A program made the translations under genes and the position numbers. From Achromobacter sp. B7 (lineage in GTDB: Bacteria > Pseudomonadota > Gammaproteobacteria > Burkholderiales > Burkholderiaceae_B): 64,000 nt of DNA. Positions 1 through 8,596 of the stretch are shown here, in pieces. Every line of letters begins with the position of its first letter. Within the stretch, counting starts at the first letter, position 1. The notes under the pieces are model-generated. The model worked only from the letters and a program-made list of their open reading frames with translations, was not told where the DNA came from and made no database searches. The DNA lies in the NCBI RefSeq assembly GCF_003600685.1, contig NZ_CP032084.1, positions 3,100,001 to 3,164,000 on the forward strand. The letters run 5' to 3'.

Positions 1-764
1 TGTTCGTAGTTGCGTTGCAGGGCCTCGCCGTAGTCGGCGCGTTCGTCGCCGAAAACTTGTCGAAACGGTTCCAGCCAGGGGCCGGGTGCAATCAGCTGGT
101 CCCAGTAGTAATGGCCGATCTCGTGGCGAAAATGGCCCAGCAGCGTGCGGTACGGCTCGTGCATGTCTTCACGCACCTTCACCCGGTAGGCGTCGTCGGC
201 CTCGCGGATGTTGATGGTGATGAGCCCCTGCGCGTGGCCGGTCAGCAAGGGGGTGCCGTCATCGACGGGCGCCAGCAGGTCGAACGCCAGGCCGCCGTCG
301 TCAGGCGCCACCGAGCGCCGGATGGGCAAACCCAGCGTCATCACCTGGGCGATCATCTGGCGCTTGGCGGCTTCCACCTTGAACCACAGCGGGCCGTTCT
401 CCGGTACGGAAAGATCGGGGATGGTGCGGTTCAGGTTACAGGCCAGGCACAGCGTGTCGGGCGACTGCGCGGGCACCAGCCAGTTGCACAGCGCCGGCAG
501 GCTGAAATTGCCGCAGCGCTTGTACGTCTTGCCGCGCACCTTGCCCGATTCGCGCAGGATGCCGCCGGGGGCATCGTCCAGCGCGATCACGTGGCCGCGC
601 TTCGGGTCAAAACCCAATTGCCGGTGGCAGTTCAGGCATTCGGTATTGCTGAAGAAAACGGGCTGTCCGCACACGCACTGAAAAGCCTTCGCGCGCGCAT
701 GCCGCACGCGCTGGCGTTTCGGGGCGCGCAGTTGGCGGTTGATCGCGTCGAAGAAATAGCTCAT
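1..764 (-). CDS. Putative zinc-binding metallopeptidase, C-terminus off the window
   Basis: The reverse strand is open from an ATG at 764 to the window edge and gives about 254 residues starting MSYFFDAINRQLRAPKRQ. The N-terminal part carries Cys pairs (CVCG, CLNC, later CNW and CLAC) that look like a zinc-ribbon module. Further on lies HEIGHYYWD, a classical HExxH zinc-protease motif, followed by ERADY, which may supply a further ligand. This matches the putative zinc-binding peptidase family formerly called DUF2248. Its ATG overlaps the stop of the transglutaminase gene upstream (ATGA at 764-761), so it is the last visible gene of that operon. Family assignment is from motif recognition; the substrate is unknown. 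The missing C-terminus prevents a length check. Confidence 0.85.
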   Translation of the reverse strand, partial: MSYFFDAINRQLRAPKRQRVRHARAKAFQCVCGQPVFFSNTECLNCHRQLGFDPKRGHVIALDDAPGGILRESGKVRGKTYKRCGNFSLPALCNWLVPAQSPDTLCLACNLNRTIPDLSVPENGPLWFKVEAAKRQMIAQVMTLGLPIRRSVAPDDGGLAFDLLAPVDDGTPLLTGHAQGLITINIREADDAYRVKVREDMHEPYRTLLGHFRHEIGHYYWDQLIAPGPWLEPFRQVFGDERADYGEALQRNYE

Positions 765-1681
765 GCATCAGTCCCTGTCGGAAACTCGTCTATGGGCGCG
801 ACGGTTACGCGCACATTCAATTCATGGCCGCCGCCCCGGATCACGCCGCGCAACGGCGTAACGTCGCCATAGTCGCGGCCATACGCCAGCGCCACATGCG
901 CCGTGCCCGGCACCACGTCGTTGGTGGGATCCAGATCGATCCAACCCCCATTGATGTCCACCCCCGCGCAGTGCACCGACACCCAGGCGTGCGAGGCGTC
1001 GGCGCCGATCAGGCGCGGTTTGCCTGGCGGCGGTTGCGACATCAGGTAGCCACTGACGTAGCGCGCCGGCAAGCCCAGGGCGCGCAGGCAGCCGATCATC
1101 ACGTGCGCAAAATCCTGGCAGACGCCGATACGTTCCTGGAACGCGTCAAGTACCGGCGTGGACACCTGGGTGTGCGCGGGCCGGTAGGTGAAATCCGCGT
1201 GGATACGGTGCATTAGCTCCATCGCCGCCTCGGCCACGGGGCGACCCGGGGTGAACGACAGCAAGCCGTATGCCCGAAGCTCGGCATGCAGCGGAACATA
1301 GGGAGAAGCGAAGGTGAATTCGACTTCGGGCGCGTAGGGCGAGGCCGGGTCGTAGCGCAGGCGCTGCGCCGCGGCTTCCCACGGCAAACCCTGTGTTTCG
1401 TCCAGCGCATCAAAGCGCGGATGGACGGTGACGCGGCTGGTGGCGCGCACCGTCAGTGCCTCGTGCGGCGCGTACAGCGCAAAGGTGCAGCGCGTGTTGC
1501 CAAAGCCGTCCACGGCCTCGGTGATGCCGGGCGGCACGGGAGTCACCTCCAGCGCGTAGGCCTCAAGCACCTGCCACGCGTCGTGTAACGGGCGCAGATA
1601 ACCCAGATGGTGGGCCAGTTCCACCGGCGAATCGTAGCGATACGCGGTTTCGTGATCGACGATCAGCGTCACCCCATTCAT
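761..1681 (-). CDS. Transglutaminase-like protein with intact Cys-His-Asp triad
   Basis: This is a 306-residue protein. The N-terminal half is the bacterial transglutaminase-like beta domain (VDHETAYRYDSPVELAHH). The C-terminal half is the papain-like transglutaminase core, with Cys188 in GVCQDFAH, His231 in SHAWVS and Asp251 in IDLDPTND, so all three catalytic residues are present. It lies 18 bp after the ATP-grasp/alpha-E gene and overlaps the metallopeptidase gene by 4 bp, so it is part of one transcript. Proteins of this family (COG1305) usually travel with circularly permuted ATP-grasp and alpha-E proteins. They are thought to cleave or make amide bonds, perhaps of peptide tags. The exact reaction here is not known. 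A GAGG precedes the chosen ATG. Confidence 0.9.
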   Translation of the reverse strand: MNGVTLIVDHETAYRYDSPVELAHHLGYLRPLHDAWQVLEAYALEVTPVPPGITEAVDGFGNTRCTFALYAPHEALTVRATSRVTVHPRFDALDETQGLPWEAAAQRLRYDPASPYAPEVEFTFASPYVPLHAELRAYGLLSFTPGRPVAEAAMELMHRIHADFTYRPAHTQVSTPVLDAFQERIGVCQDFAHVMIGCLRALGLPARYVSGYLMSQPPPGKPRLIGADASHAWVSVHCAGVDINGGWIDLDPTNDVVPGTAHVALAYGRDYGDVTPLRGVIRGGGHELNVRVTVAPIDEFPTGTDA

Positions 1682-1699
1682 GTCGGCATGCCTCGGAAA

Positions 1700-4363
1700 T
1701 TACGCGGTAAGCGTTTGGTCATGGCCGGCCGCATGGCTGAAATATCGCAGGCTGATCTCGTTGGACAAGCTGCTGGCGGCCAGTTCCAGCTGCGTGCACA
1801 ACGTCAGCACGCCCGCGTACAGGCCCTGGGTCTGTAGGCAAAGGTCCGCCAACGATACGCCCACCCCTTCCGACGGCAGCAGGTTCACCAGGTCCTTGCC
1901 CGGCCCCGCGACGGTATCGGGCAGCCGCGCCAGTTCTTTGCGCAGCACGCTCAGCACACAGGCCAGTGAACGCGGGTTGGCGGGCTCTTGCACCAACAGA
2001 TTCAGCAGCGCGGGCACTTCCTGGCGCCCCGGGTAATAGGCGCGATACGTGATCTTGCTGTCAAACAGGTCCAGCAGCATGTTGAAGCCGCTATCGCCCA
2101 GCACCGCGTTGCGGCGGAACAGCTCGCCCAGCAGACCGGCCATGGCGGCCAGACGTTCGATCTGCCGGCCGATGGTCAACAGGCGCCAGCCGTCGTCGCG
2201 CGTCATGCGGTCGGTTTGCGAGCCGGTGATGGCCGACAGCTGCATGCCCAGGCTGCGCAAGCCGCGCAGGACGTCCGGCGCGGAAATGGTCGCAGAGATG
2301 GACGCAGAGATGGACGGAGAAACGGGGGCAGAAACGGACGCAGAAACGGGGGCAGAAACGGCGGCAGAAAGCGGCGCGGCGGTATCGCGCCCCCTGCCCG
2401 CCGACGCCATGCGCATGAACCATTCATGCGCCGTCACCACCAGCCGCCAATGCTCGGGCGACAGGCGGTCACGGATCTGGCCGGCGGCAAACGCCAGCGC
2501 GCCCAGGTTGCGCGCCACCCCGCCCTGCGCCTCGTCGCTGACCAGTTGGGCCACCAGCGTCGACTCGAACATGCGTGCCGACAAGGTGGGCGCGGCAGGC
2601 ACCAGCCCGCTGCGCCGGCACAGCGTGTCGACGGCGGCAAACAGTTCGCCGGCATTGTCTTCATCGCTGTTCAGCCAGGTCAGCGCCACCGTGGCCAGGC
2701 GTACATCGTTTTCCGCGCGTTCGGTGTAGCGCCCCATCCAGAACAGGTTTTCGGCGGCGCGGCTGGACACGGGACGATGCGCGGGGGCGATGTCTTCCAG
2801 CCGCAACTGCACGGGCAGCATTGAAAATGTGTCCACCGCGCCGCGCGTGGTCACCCACGTGTCCATGCTGCTGCCGCCGCGCTGCATCGACACAATCTGC
2901 TGTTCGCGGCTGGCGATGCGCGTCAGGCCGCCCGGCAGGACGTTCCAGCCGCCCTCGCCATCGGCGATGACGAAGACGCGCAGCATCGCCGCGCGCGGCA
3001 CGATGTGGCCCGAACTCCAGCTGGGCGCCTGCGACAGGGGCAGATATTCCTGGACGGTGTAGGCGTCGGGGTTGTCGGCGATGCGCGCATGCAGCGCGGC
3101 GGTGTCGGACGGCGGCACGGCGCGCCCGATGACCGGCTCGAAACCGCCCCGCATATTGCTGGGGTAGGTGGATTTGATGACCATGCCCGGCAGGTTCGCC
3201 AACGCCTGTTCGCGCGCGGCGGCCTCGCCGCACCACCACGAAGGCAGCGACGGCAACAGCAGATCGGCATCGAACAGGCGGCGGCTGATGGCGGGCAAAA
3301 AGCCGTTGATCGCGGGCGACTCCAGGAAGCTCGCGCCCAGCGAATTGGCCACCAGCACGTTGCCGGCGCGCATTACCTGCAACAGCCCCGGCACGCCCAG
3401 CGTGGAATCGGAACGCAGCTCAAGCGGGTCGCAAAAATCGTCGTCCAGGCGGCGCAGCACCGCGTGCACGCGTTCCAGCCCGTGCAGCGTTTTCAGGTAA
3501 AGCATCTTGTCGCGCACGACAAGGTCGCCGCCTTCGACCAGCGTCACGCCCAGATAGCGCGCCAGGTAGGTCTGCTCGAAATAGGTTTCGTTGTACGGCC
3601 CCGGGGTCAGCAGCACGATGCGCGGCGGCGTGTGCGCGGGCAGCCCGCCCGGGCTCAGTTTGTACAGCATGTCCATCAGCCGCCGGTAGCTGGTGGCCAG
3701 ATGCTGCACGCGCAACTGCTTGAACGCCTCGGGGAACATGCCCGAAATGGTCAGCCGGTTTTCCAGCAGATAGCCCAGCCCGGATGGCGCTTGTGTACGT
3801 TGCGACACCACCCACCAGCCGCCATCGCTGGCGCGCGCCAGGTCGAACGCGGCAATGTGCAGATACGTGCCGCCCGGCGGCTGGTAGCCGCGCAAGGGCC
3901 GCAGATAACCGGGATGGCCGAACACCAGCGCGGGCGGAATCAGCTTGTCGGCCAGCAGGGTTTGCGGGCCGTAGACATCGGCCAGCACGCGGTTCAACAG
4001 GCTGGCGCGCTGGCACACCCCCTGTTCGATGGCCGCCCAGTCGGTGTCGTTGATGACAAAGGGCAGCAGGTCCAGCGACCATGGCCGAGCCGACCCGTTG
4101 GCTTCGGCGTAGATGTTGTAGGTGATGCCGTTTTCGCGGATTTGCCGCGCCACCCCGTCCACGCGCCGGTCCAGGTCGGCAAAGCCGCTGGTGCCCAGGA
4201 GCTCGAAGAATTGGGGCCACGGGTCGCGCAGCTGCGTCGCGCCCGACGCATCGGGCGCCGCGCGCAGTTCGTCATAGTGCCCAGGCCGCGCGGGCAGCGC
4301 CGCATGAACCGCCAGGGATGCGACATCCTGCGACGGATCGGTCTGAAAAAGAAATTGCGGCAT
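1700..4363 (-). CDS. Circularly permuted ATP-grasp ligase fused to alpha-E domain
   Basis: This 887-residue protein has two parts. Residues about 60-520 form a circularly permuted ATP-grasp amidoligase domain (COG2308 type), recognisable by GITYNIYAEANG, SDSTLGVPGLLQVMRAGN, the Lys in MVIKSTYPSN and VQEYLPLSQ. Residues from about 530 form the alpha-helical alpha-E (DUF403, COG2307) domain beginning SSRAAENLFWMGRYTERAEND. In many genomes these are two neighbouring genes; here they are one reading frame. Family knowledge suggests ATP-dependent COOH-NH2 ligation with the alpha-E domain as partner. Residues about 663-690 are a Ser/Val/Ile/Pro-rich insert encoded by 12-bp tandem repeats inside the alpha-E domain, probably a surface loop. 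It lies 50 bp downstream of the transglutaminase-DUF2126 gene. Confidence 0.9.
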   Translation of the reverse strand: MPQFLFQTDPSQDVASLAVHAALPARPGHYDELRAAPDASGATQLRDPWPQFFELLGTSGFADLDRRVDGVARQIRENGITYNIYAEANGSARPWSLDLLPFVINDTDWAAIEQGVCQRASLLNRVLADVYGPQTLLADKLIPPALVFGHPGYLRPLRGYQPPGGTYLHIAAFDLARASDGGWWVVSQRTQAPSGLGYLLENRLTISGMFPEAFKQLRVQHLATSYRRLMDMLYKLSPGGLPAHTPPRIVLLTPGPYNETYFEQTYLARYLGVTLVEGGDLVVRDKMLYLKTLHGLERVHAVLRRLDDDFCDPLELRSDSTLGVPGLLQVMRAGNVLVANSLGASFLESPAINGFLPAISRRLFDADLLLPSLPSWWCGEAAAREQALANLPGMVIKSTYPSNMRGGFEPVIGRAVPPSDTAALHARIADNPDAYTVQEYLPLSQAPSWSSGHIVPRAAMLRVFVIADGEGGWNVLPGGLTRIASREQQIVSMQRGGSSMDTWVTTRGAVDTFSMLPVQLRLEDIAPAHRPVSSRAAENLFWMGRYTERAENDVRLATVALTWLNSDEDNAGELFAAVDTLCRRSGLVPAAPTLSARMFESTLVAQLVSDEAQGGVARNLGALAFAAGQIRDRLSPEHWRLVVTAHEWFMRMASAGRGRDTAAPLSAAVSAPVSASVSAPVSPSISASISATISAPDVLRGLRSLGMQLSAITGSQTDRMTRDDGWRLLTIGRQIERLAAMAGLLGELFRRNAVLGDSGFNMLLDLFDSKITYRAYYPGRQEVPALLNLLVQEPANPRSLACVLSVLRKELARLPDTVAGPGKDLVNLLPSEGVGVSLADLCLQTQGLYAGVLTLCTQLELAASSLSNEISLRYFSHAAGHDQTLTA
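2291..2374. repeat. 12-bp tandem repeat inside the ATP-grasp/alpha-E gene
   Basis: There are seven consecutive 12-bp units of the form CGCAGAGATGGA or GGCAGAAACGGG, diverging gradually along the array. Because 12 is a multiple of three, copy-number change would add or remove four residues (Ser-Val/Ile rich) without a frameshift. It sits within the alpha-E half of the fusion protein. Confidence 0.9.
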
Positions 4364-4413
4364 GGGGCTTCAAGAGGCGACGGGGGCGCCGGGGTTCAAA
4401 TTCCAACAAGGGG

Positions 4414-7400
4414 TCAATCGTGCCTTAAATCCAGCGAGAACGGAAATTCACGGCCCACTTGCGCCGGCGCCACGTCCATGCGGCCCGGCGTGTGCCCGAT
4501 TTTCTCGAACCGGGCCAGGCGCCGGCTCTCGGCCTCGTAGGAATTGACCGGGAACGATTCCGGATTCAGCCCGCCCGGATGCGCGACATGATATTTGCAG
4601 CCCCCCAATGAGCGTTGATTCCAGGTGTCGACAATGTCCACCGTCAAAGGCACATGCACCGGTATCGTCGGATGCAGCGCCGACGGCGGCGACCAGGCCT
4701 TGTAGCGCACCCCCGCCACGTACTCGCCCACCCGGCCGGTCGGCTGCAAGGGCAGCGCGCGGCCATTGACCGTGACAACATAGCGGTTGTCGTTCAAGCC
4801 CGATACCCGGATTTCCACCCGTTCCAACGACGAATCCACGTAACGCACCGTGCCCGCGGACGAGCCCTCTTCGCCCATTACGTGCCAGGGTTCCAGCGCG
4901 CCGCGCAGTTCCAGATGGATGCCGCGCGCCGCCACGTCCCCGAACAGCGGGAAGCGGAACTCGAAATGCGGCGCGAACCAGGCGGCGTCAAAGCTGTAAC
5001 CCGCCTCGTTAAGATCCGCCAGCACGTCCTCGAAATCCATCTTCACAAAGGTGGGCAGCAGGAAGCGGTCATGCAGCTCGGTGCCCCAGCGCGTCAGGCG
5101 CGCGGTATAGGGCGTTTTCCAGAAATGCGCCACCAGGCCGCGCAGCAGCAGCTGCTGGGCCAGGCTCATGCGCGCATGCGGCGGCATTTCAAAGGCGCGC
5201 AGTTCCAGCAGGCCCAGGCGGCCGGTGGCGCTGTCGGGCGAATACAGCTTGTCGATGCAGAATTCCGAGCGGTGCGTATTGCCGGTCACGTCGACCAGGA
5301 TATTGCGCAGCGCGCGGTCGATCATCCAGGGCGGCACCTGCTCGCCCTGTTCGGCGCGGCGCCGGTGGATTTCCTGAAAAGCCAGCTCCAGCTCGTAAAC
5401 CTGGTCGTTGCGCGCCTCGTCGATGCGCGGCGCCTGGCTGGTGGGGCCGATGAACAGCCCGGAAAACAAGTACGACAAAGACGGATGGTTGACCCAGTAC
5501 GCCAACAGGCTGGCCAGCACGTCGGGGCGGCGCAGAAAGGGGCTATCGGCCGGCGTGGCGCCGCCCAGCACGAAGTGGTTGCCGCCGCCGGTGCCGGTGT
5601 GGCGGCCGTCGGCCATGAATTTTTCGGTGGACAGCCGGGTCTCGAAGGCGGTTTCGTACAGGAATTCCGTGTGGTCGACCAGTTCGGCCCAATTGGCGGC
5701 CGGGTGGATGTTGACTTCGATGACGCCGGGGTCGGGCGTCACCGCCAGCACCTTCAGGCGGGGATCGCGCGGCGGCGGGTAGCCTTCCAGCACAATCTTC
5801 ACGCCCAGATCGCGCGCCGTGCCTTCCACCTGCGCCACCAGCGCCAGGTAATCTTCCAGGCGCGGCAAGGGCGGCATGAACACATACAGGATGCCGTTGC
5901 GCGTTTCCACGCACATCGCGGTGCGGGTCAGGTTGGCGGCGGATTCGAACTTGGCGGGCGGGTGGGCGTCCGGCGTTGCGGATGCCCCCATACGGCGGCT
6001 CTGTGCCAGCAGCTGCGACGGCCCGGGCAGCGAACGGCGCGCATCGAAGGGGTCGCGCTCGGTCAGCACCGGCGCGTCGGCCTCGGCCGCCCAGGGCAGC
6101 GAATCCAGCGGCAGGCGCAGGCCCATCGGCGAATCGCCGGGAAACAGGTACATGCGTTCGTCGCGCAAGAACCAGGGGCCGGACACCCACGGCCCGCCCT
6201 CGCCCGCCTGGATCGGCAACGCGTAGCCGACGATGCTATCCAGCTTCTGCTCGAACACGCGGCGCAGGCGCGCGCGTTCCATTTCATCGTCCAGCCGGGA
6301 ATCGAACGGGTCCACGTTGGCCGGCAGCCGGCGTTCGCGCCACAGGTAATAGAAGACGTCTTCATACCCCGGCACGACATGGCCCGCGTCCACCTCAAGC
6401 CGCTCGCACAGCCGCATGACGAAGCGCTTGGCGTCCGCCACCGTGTACGCGCTGCGCTGGCGTTCGTCGGCGAACAGCGTGGGGTCGTCCCAACACGGCT
6501 GGCCATCGGCGCGCCAATAGATCGATAGCGCCCAGCGCGGCAATTGTTCGCCCGGATACCACTTGCCCTGCCCCAGGTGCACAAAGCCGTTGCCGCCGTA
6601 GCGCGTGCGCAGGCGGTTCAAGAGTTCCAGCGCATAGCCGCGCTTGGTGGGCCCCAGCGCGGCGGTATTCCATTCCGCGCCTTCGCGGTCGGACACCGAA
6701 ACGAAGGTGGGCTCGCCCCCCATCGTCAGGCGCACGTCCATGTGGTCCAGCCGGTCATCGATCTTGTCGCCCAGGTCCAGGATGGCGCGCCACTGCTCGT
6801 CGCTATACGGCTTGGTGACGCGCGGCGATTCGAACACCCGCGTGACCGACATGGTGTGCGTGAATTCCACCTCGGCCTCGTCGACCGCGCCCGTCACCGG
6901 CGCGGCGCTGCCGGGTTCGGGCGTGGCGGCCAGCGGAATATGGCCTTCGCCCGCCAGCAGGCCGGACGTGGGGTCCAGCCCGATCCAGCCGGCGCCCGGC
7001 AGATAGACTTCGCACCACGCGTGCAGATCCGTAAAGTCGGTTTGCGCGCCGCTGGGGCCGTCCAGCGCGCGCACGTCGGGCTTGAGCTGGATCAGGTAGC
7101 CCGACACGAAACGCGCCGCCAACCCCAGGTGGCGCAGCGCCTGCACCAGCAGCCAACCCGAATCGCGGCACGATCCCGCCGCCCGCGCCAGCGTTTCTTC
7201 CGGCGTCTGCACGCCGGGCTCCATGCGGATCAGGTAGCTGATTTCTTTGTGCACCTGCTGGTTCAACCCCACCAGGAAATCCACGGTGCGCTGCGGCCGC
7301 TTGTCCACGCGCGACAAGAATTCCGCGAACCGGGGCGTGGCCACGTCGCGGATCAGGTACGGCGCCAGTTCGCGCGCCAGCCCGTCGTCGTAGGTAAAGG

Positions 7401-7707
7401 GGAATTCCTCGGCGTCGGGTTCCAGAAAGAAGTCAAAGGGGTTGTAGACCGCCATTTCGGCGACCAGGTCCACGGTGATCTTGAATTCGCGCGTTTTGTT
7501 CGGAAAATTCAGCCGCGCCAGGTAATTGGCGAACGGGTCCTGCTGCCAGTTCAGGAAGTGCTCGGCCGGCTCCACCGTCAGCGAGTACGACAGGATGGGT
7601 GTGCGGCTGTGCGGCGCGGGCCGCAGGCGCAGCACCTGGGCGGAAAGGCTGACCAGACGGTCATAGTTGTATTGCGTGACGTGCTTGAGCGCTACGTGGA
7701 TCGTCAA
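4414..7707 (-). CDS. Transglutaminase domain fused to DUF2126
   Basis: This 1097-residue protein (COG4196 architecture) opens with a transglutaminase N-terminal beta domain (HVALKHVTQYNYDRLVSLSAQ). The core follows, with Cys180 in GSCRDSGW, His229 in LHAWCEV and Asp245 in IGLDPTSG, so the triad is complete. Residues about 300-1090 are the long DUF2126 region with characteristic stretches such as RLTMGGEPTFVSVSD, RPDVLASLLAYWVNHPSLSY and HMGTGGGN-like GRHTGTGGGNHFVLGGATP. The C-terminal region has been suggested to be an amide ligase, but no activity is established to my knowledge. It is the second gene of the operon, 85 bp after the Ser-variant transglutaminase and 50 bp before the ATP-grasp fusion. 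The start is the ATG at 7707, and the protein length is typical of the family. Confidence 0.92.
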   Translation of the reverse strand: MTIHVALKHVTQYNYDRLVSLSAQVLRLRPAPHSRTPILSYSLTVEPAEHFLNWQQDPFANYLARLNFPNKTREFKITVDLVAEMAVYNPFDFFLEPDAEEFPFTYDDGLARELAPYLIRDVATPRFAEFLSRVDKRPQRTVDFLVGLNQQVHKEISYLIRMEPGVQTPEETLARAAGSCRDSGWLLVQALRHLGLAARFVSGYLIQLKPDVRALDGPSGAQTDFTDLHAWCEVYLPGAGWIGLDPTSGLLAGEGHIPLAATPEPGSAAPVTGAVDEAEVEFTHTMSVTRVFESPRVTKPYSDEQWRAILDLGDKIDDRLDHMDVRLTMGGEPTFVSVSDREGAEWNTAALGPTKRGYALELLNRLRTRYGGNGFVHLGQGKWYPGEQLPRWALSIYWRADGQPCWDDPTLFADERQRSAYTVADAKRFVMRLCERLEVDAGHVVPGYEDVFYYLWRERRLPANVDPFDSRLDDEMERARLRRVFEQKLDSIVGYALPIQAGEGGPWVSGPWFLRDERMYLFPGDSPMGLRLPLDSLPWAAEADAPVLTERDPFDARRSLPGPSQLLAQSRRMGASATPDAHPPAKFESAANLTRTAMCVETRNGILYVFMPPLPRLEDYLALVAQVEGTARDLGVKIVLEGYPPPRDPRLKVLAVTPDPGVIEVNIHPAANWAELVDHTEFLYETAFETRLSTEKFMADGRHTGTGGGNHFVLGGATPADSPFLRRPDVLASLLAYWVNHPSLSYLFSGLFIGPTSQAPRIDEARNDQVYELELAFQEIHRRRAEQGEQVPPWMIDRALRNILVDVTGNTHRSEFCIDKLYSPDSATGRLGLLELRAFEMPPHARMSLAQQLLLRGLVAHFWKTPYTARLTRWGTELHDRFLLPTFVKMDFEDVLADLNEAGYSFDAAWFAPHFEFRFPLFGDVAARGIHLELRGALEPWHVMGEEGSSAGTVRYVDSSLERVEIRVSGLNDNRYVVTVNGRALPLQPTGRVGEYVAGVRYKAWSPPSALHPTIPVHVPLTVDIVDTWNQRSLGGCKYHVAHPGGLNPESFPVNSYEAESRRLARFEKIGHTPGRMDVAPAQVGREFPFSLDLRHD

Positions 7708-7792
7708 AGCCTTCTCCGGGTCGGCGGTGGCCGTCTTGGATTATGGGGGCGCGGGGAGCAAACGCGGGGGCGCAAAGGGAAGATCAAAGGAA

Positions 7793-8596
7793 TCAGTGGC
7801 TTGATTGCACCTGCACCTGTACCGATACGTCCATCGACAGCGTGGCCGCCGCGCCGTGCAGCCAGCGCACGGGCGAGGCAGATTCGTAGTCGCGGCCAAC
7901 GGCCAGGCGGCAATGGCCGTCGGAGGCAAACGCGGCGTGGCTCACGTCCACGCTGACCCAGCCGTGCCCGGCCAGCCAGACATCGGCCCACCCGTGGCTG
8001 GCGGCGTCGTCGCCGGCTTCGTGCCAATAGCCGCTGACAAAGCGGCCCGGCGTGCCCAGGGCACGCACGCACGCCAACAGCAGATGGGTCTGGTCCTGGC
8101 TGCCGCCGCGCCGCGCGGCCAGCACTTGCGGGGCGGTCATGGCGGGGCCGCCCAGCCCGGGTTGAACCGCCACGTGTTCGCGGATGGCGGCGCTAAGCAT
8201 CAGCACGTCGTCCGCGCTGTGCACGCCGCGCGGCACCACACGCCGGCAGAACGCGCGGATGGAATCGTCGCATTGGGTCAGCGCGGTCGGCACGCCATAG
8301 ATGTAGACGGGCAGGCGTTCGTCTTCATCGCCCACGCGGCCCTGCGCCAGCGGATGGATGTCGACCTGCCCCACCGCATGGATCTCGATTTCGCTATGGG
8401 TGCGGTGCAGCGTCAGCGTGTGGGTGACGTTGCCATACGCGTCCACCTGCGGCTGAATTTCGCCCGGGGTCTGGATCTGCCATCGCAAGGCATGTTGATG
8501 GTCGTCGCGCCGGGGCGTCAGCCGCAGCGTCTGGATGGTGTAGTTGACCGGGGCGGCATAGCGGTAGCGGGTCACGTGCTTGATGAGATGCTTCAT
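7793..8596 (-). CDS. Transglutaminase-like protein with Ser in place of the catalytic Cys
   Basis: This is a 267-residue protein counted from the ATG at 8596, which has TGGAG eight bases upstream; another in-frame ATG lies at 8608. It has the transglutaminase N-terminal domain (KHLIKHVTRYRYAAPVNYT) and a core aligning with its neighbours. The nucleophile position reads GGSQDQTHLL where the neighbours have GVCQDFAHV and GSCRDSGWL, so the Cys codon is AGC (Ser). His (ASHGWADVW) and Asp (WVSVDVSH) are retained. It is the first gene of the five-gene operon. I infer that it is either a Ser-dependent variant or a pseudoenzyme that binds rather than turns over substrate. A sequencing error is possible but the codon is clear. 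Confidence 0.88.
   Translation of the reverse strand: MKHLIKHVTRYRYAAPVNYTIQTLRLTPRRDDHQHALRWQIQTPGEIQPQVDAYGNVTHTLTLHRTHSEIEIHAVGQVDIHPLAQGRVGDEDERLPVYIYGVPTALTQCDDSIRAFCRRVVPRGVHSADDVLMLSAAIREHVAVQPGLGGPAMTAPQVLAARRGGSQDQTHLLLACVRALGTPGRFVSGYWHEAGDDAASHGWADVWLAGHGWVSVDVSHAAFASDGHCRLAVGRDYESASPVRWLHGAAATLSMDVSVQVQVQSSH

Noticed and set aside
4615..6528. 637-codon plus-strand frame opposite the DUF2126 gene
   Set aside because: The composition is typical of an antisense shadow in high-GC DNA; the minus strand holds recognised domains throughout.
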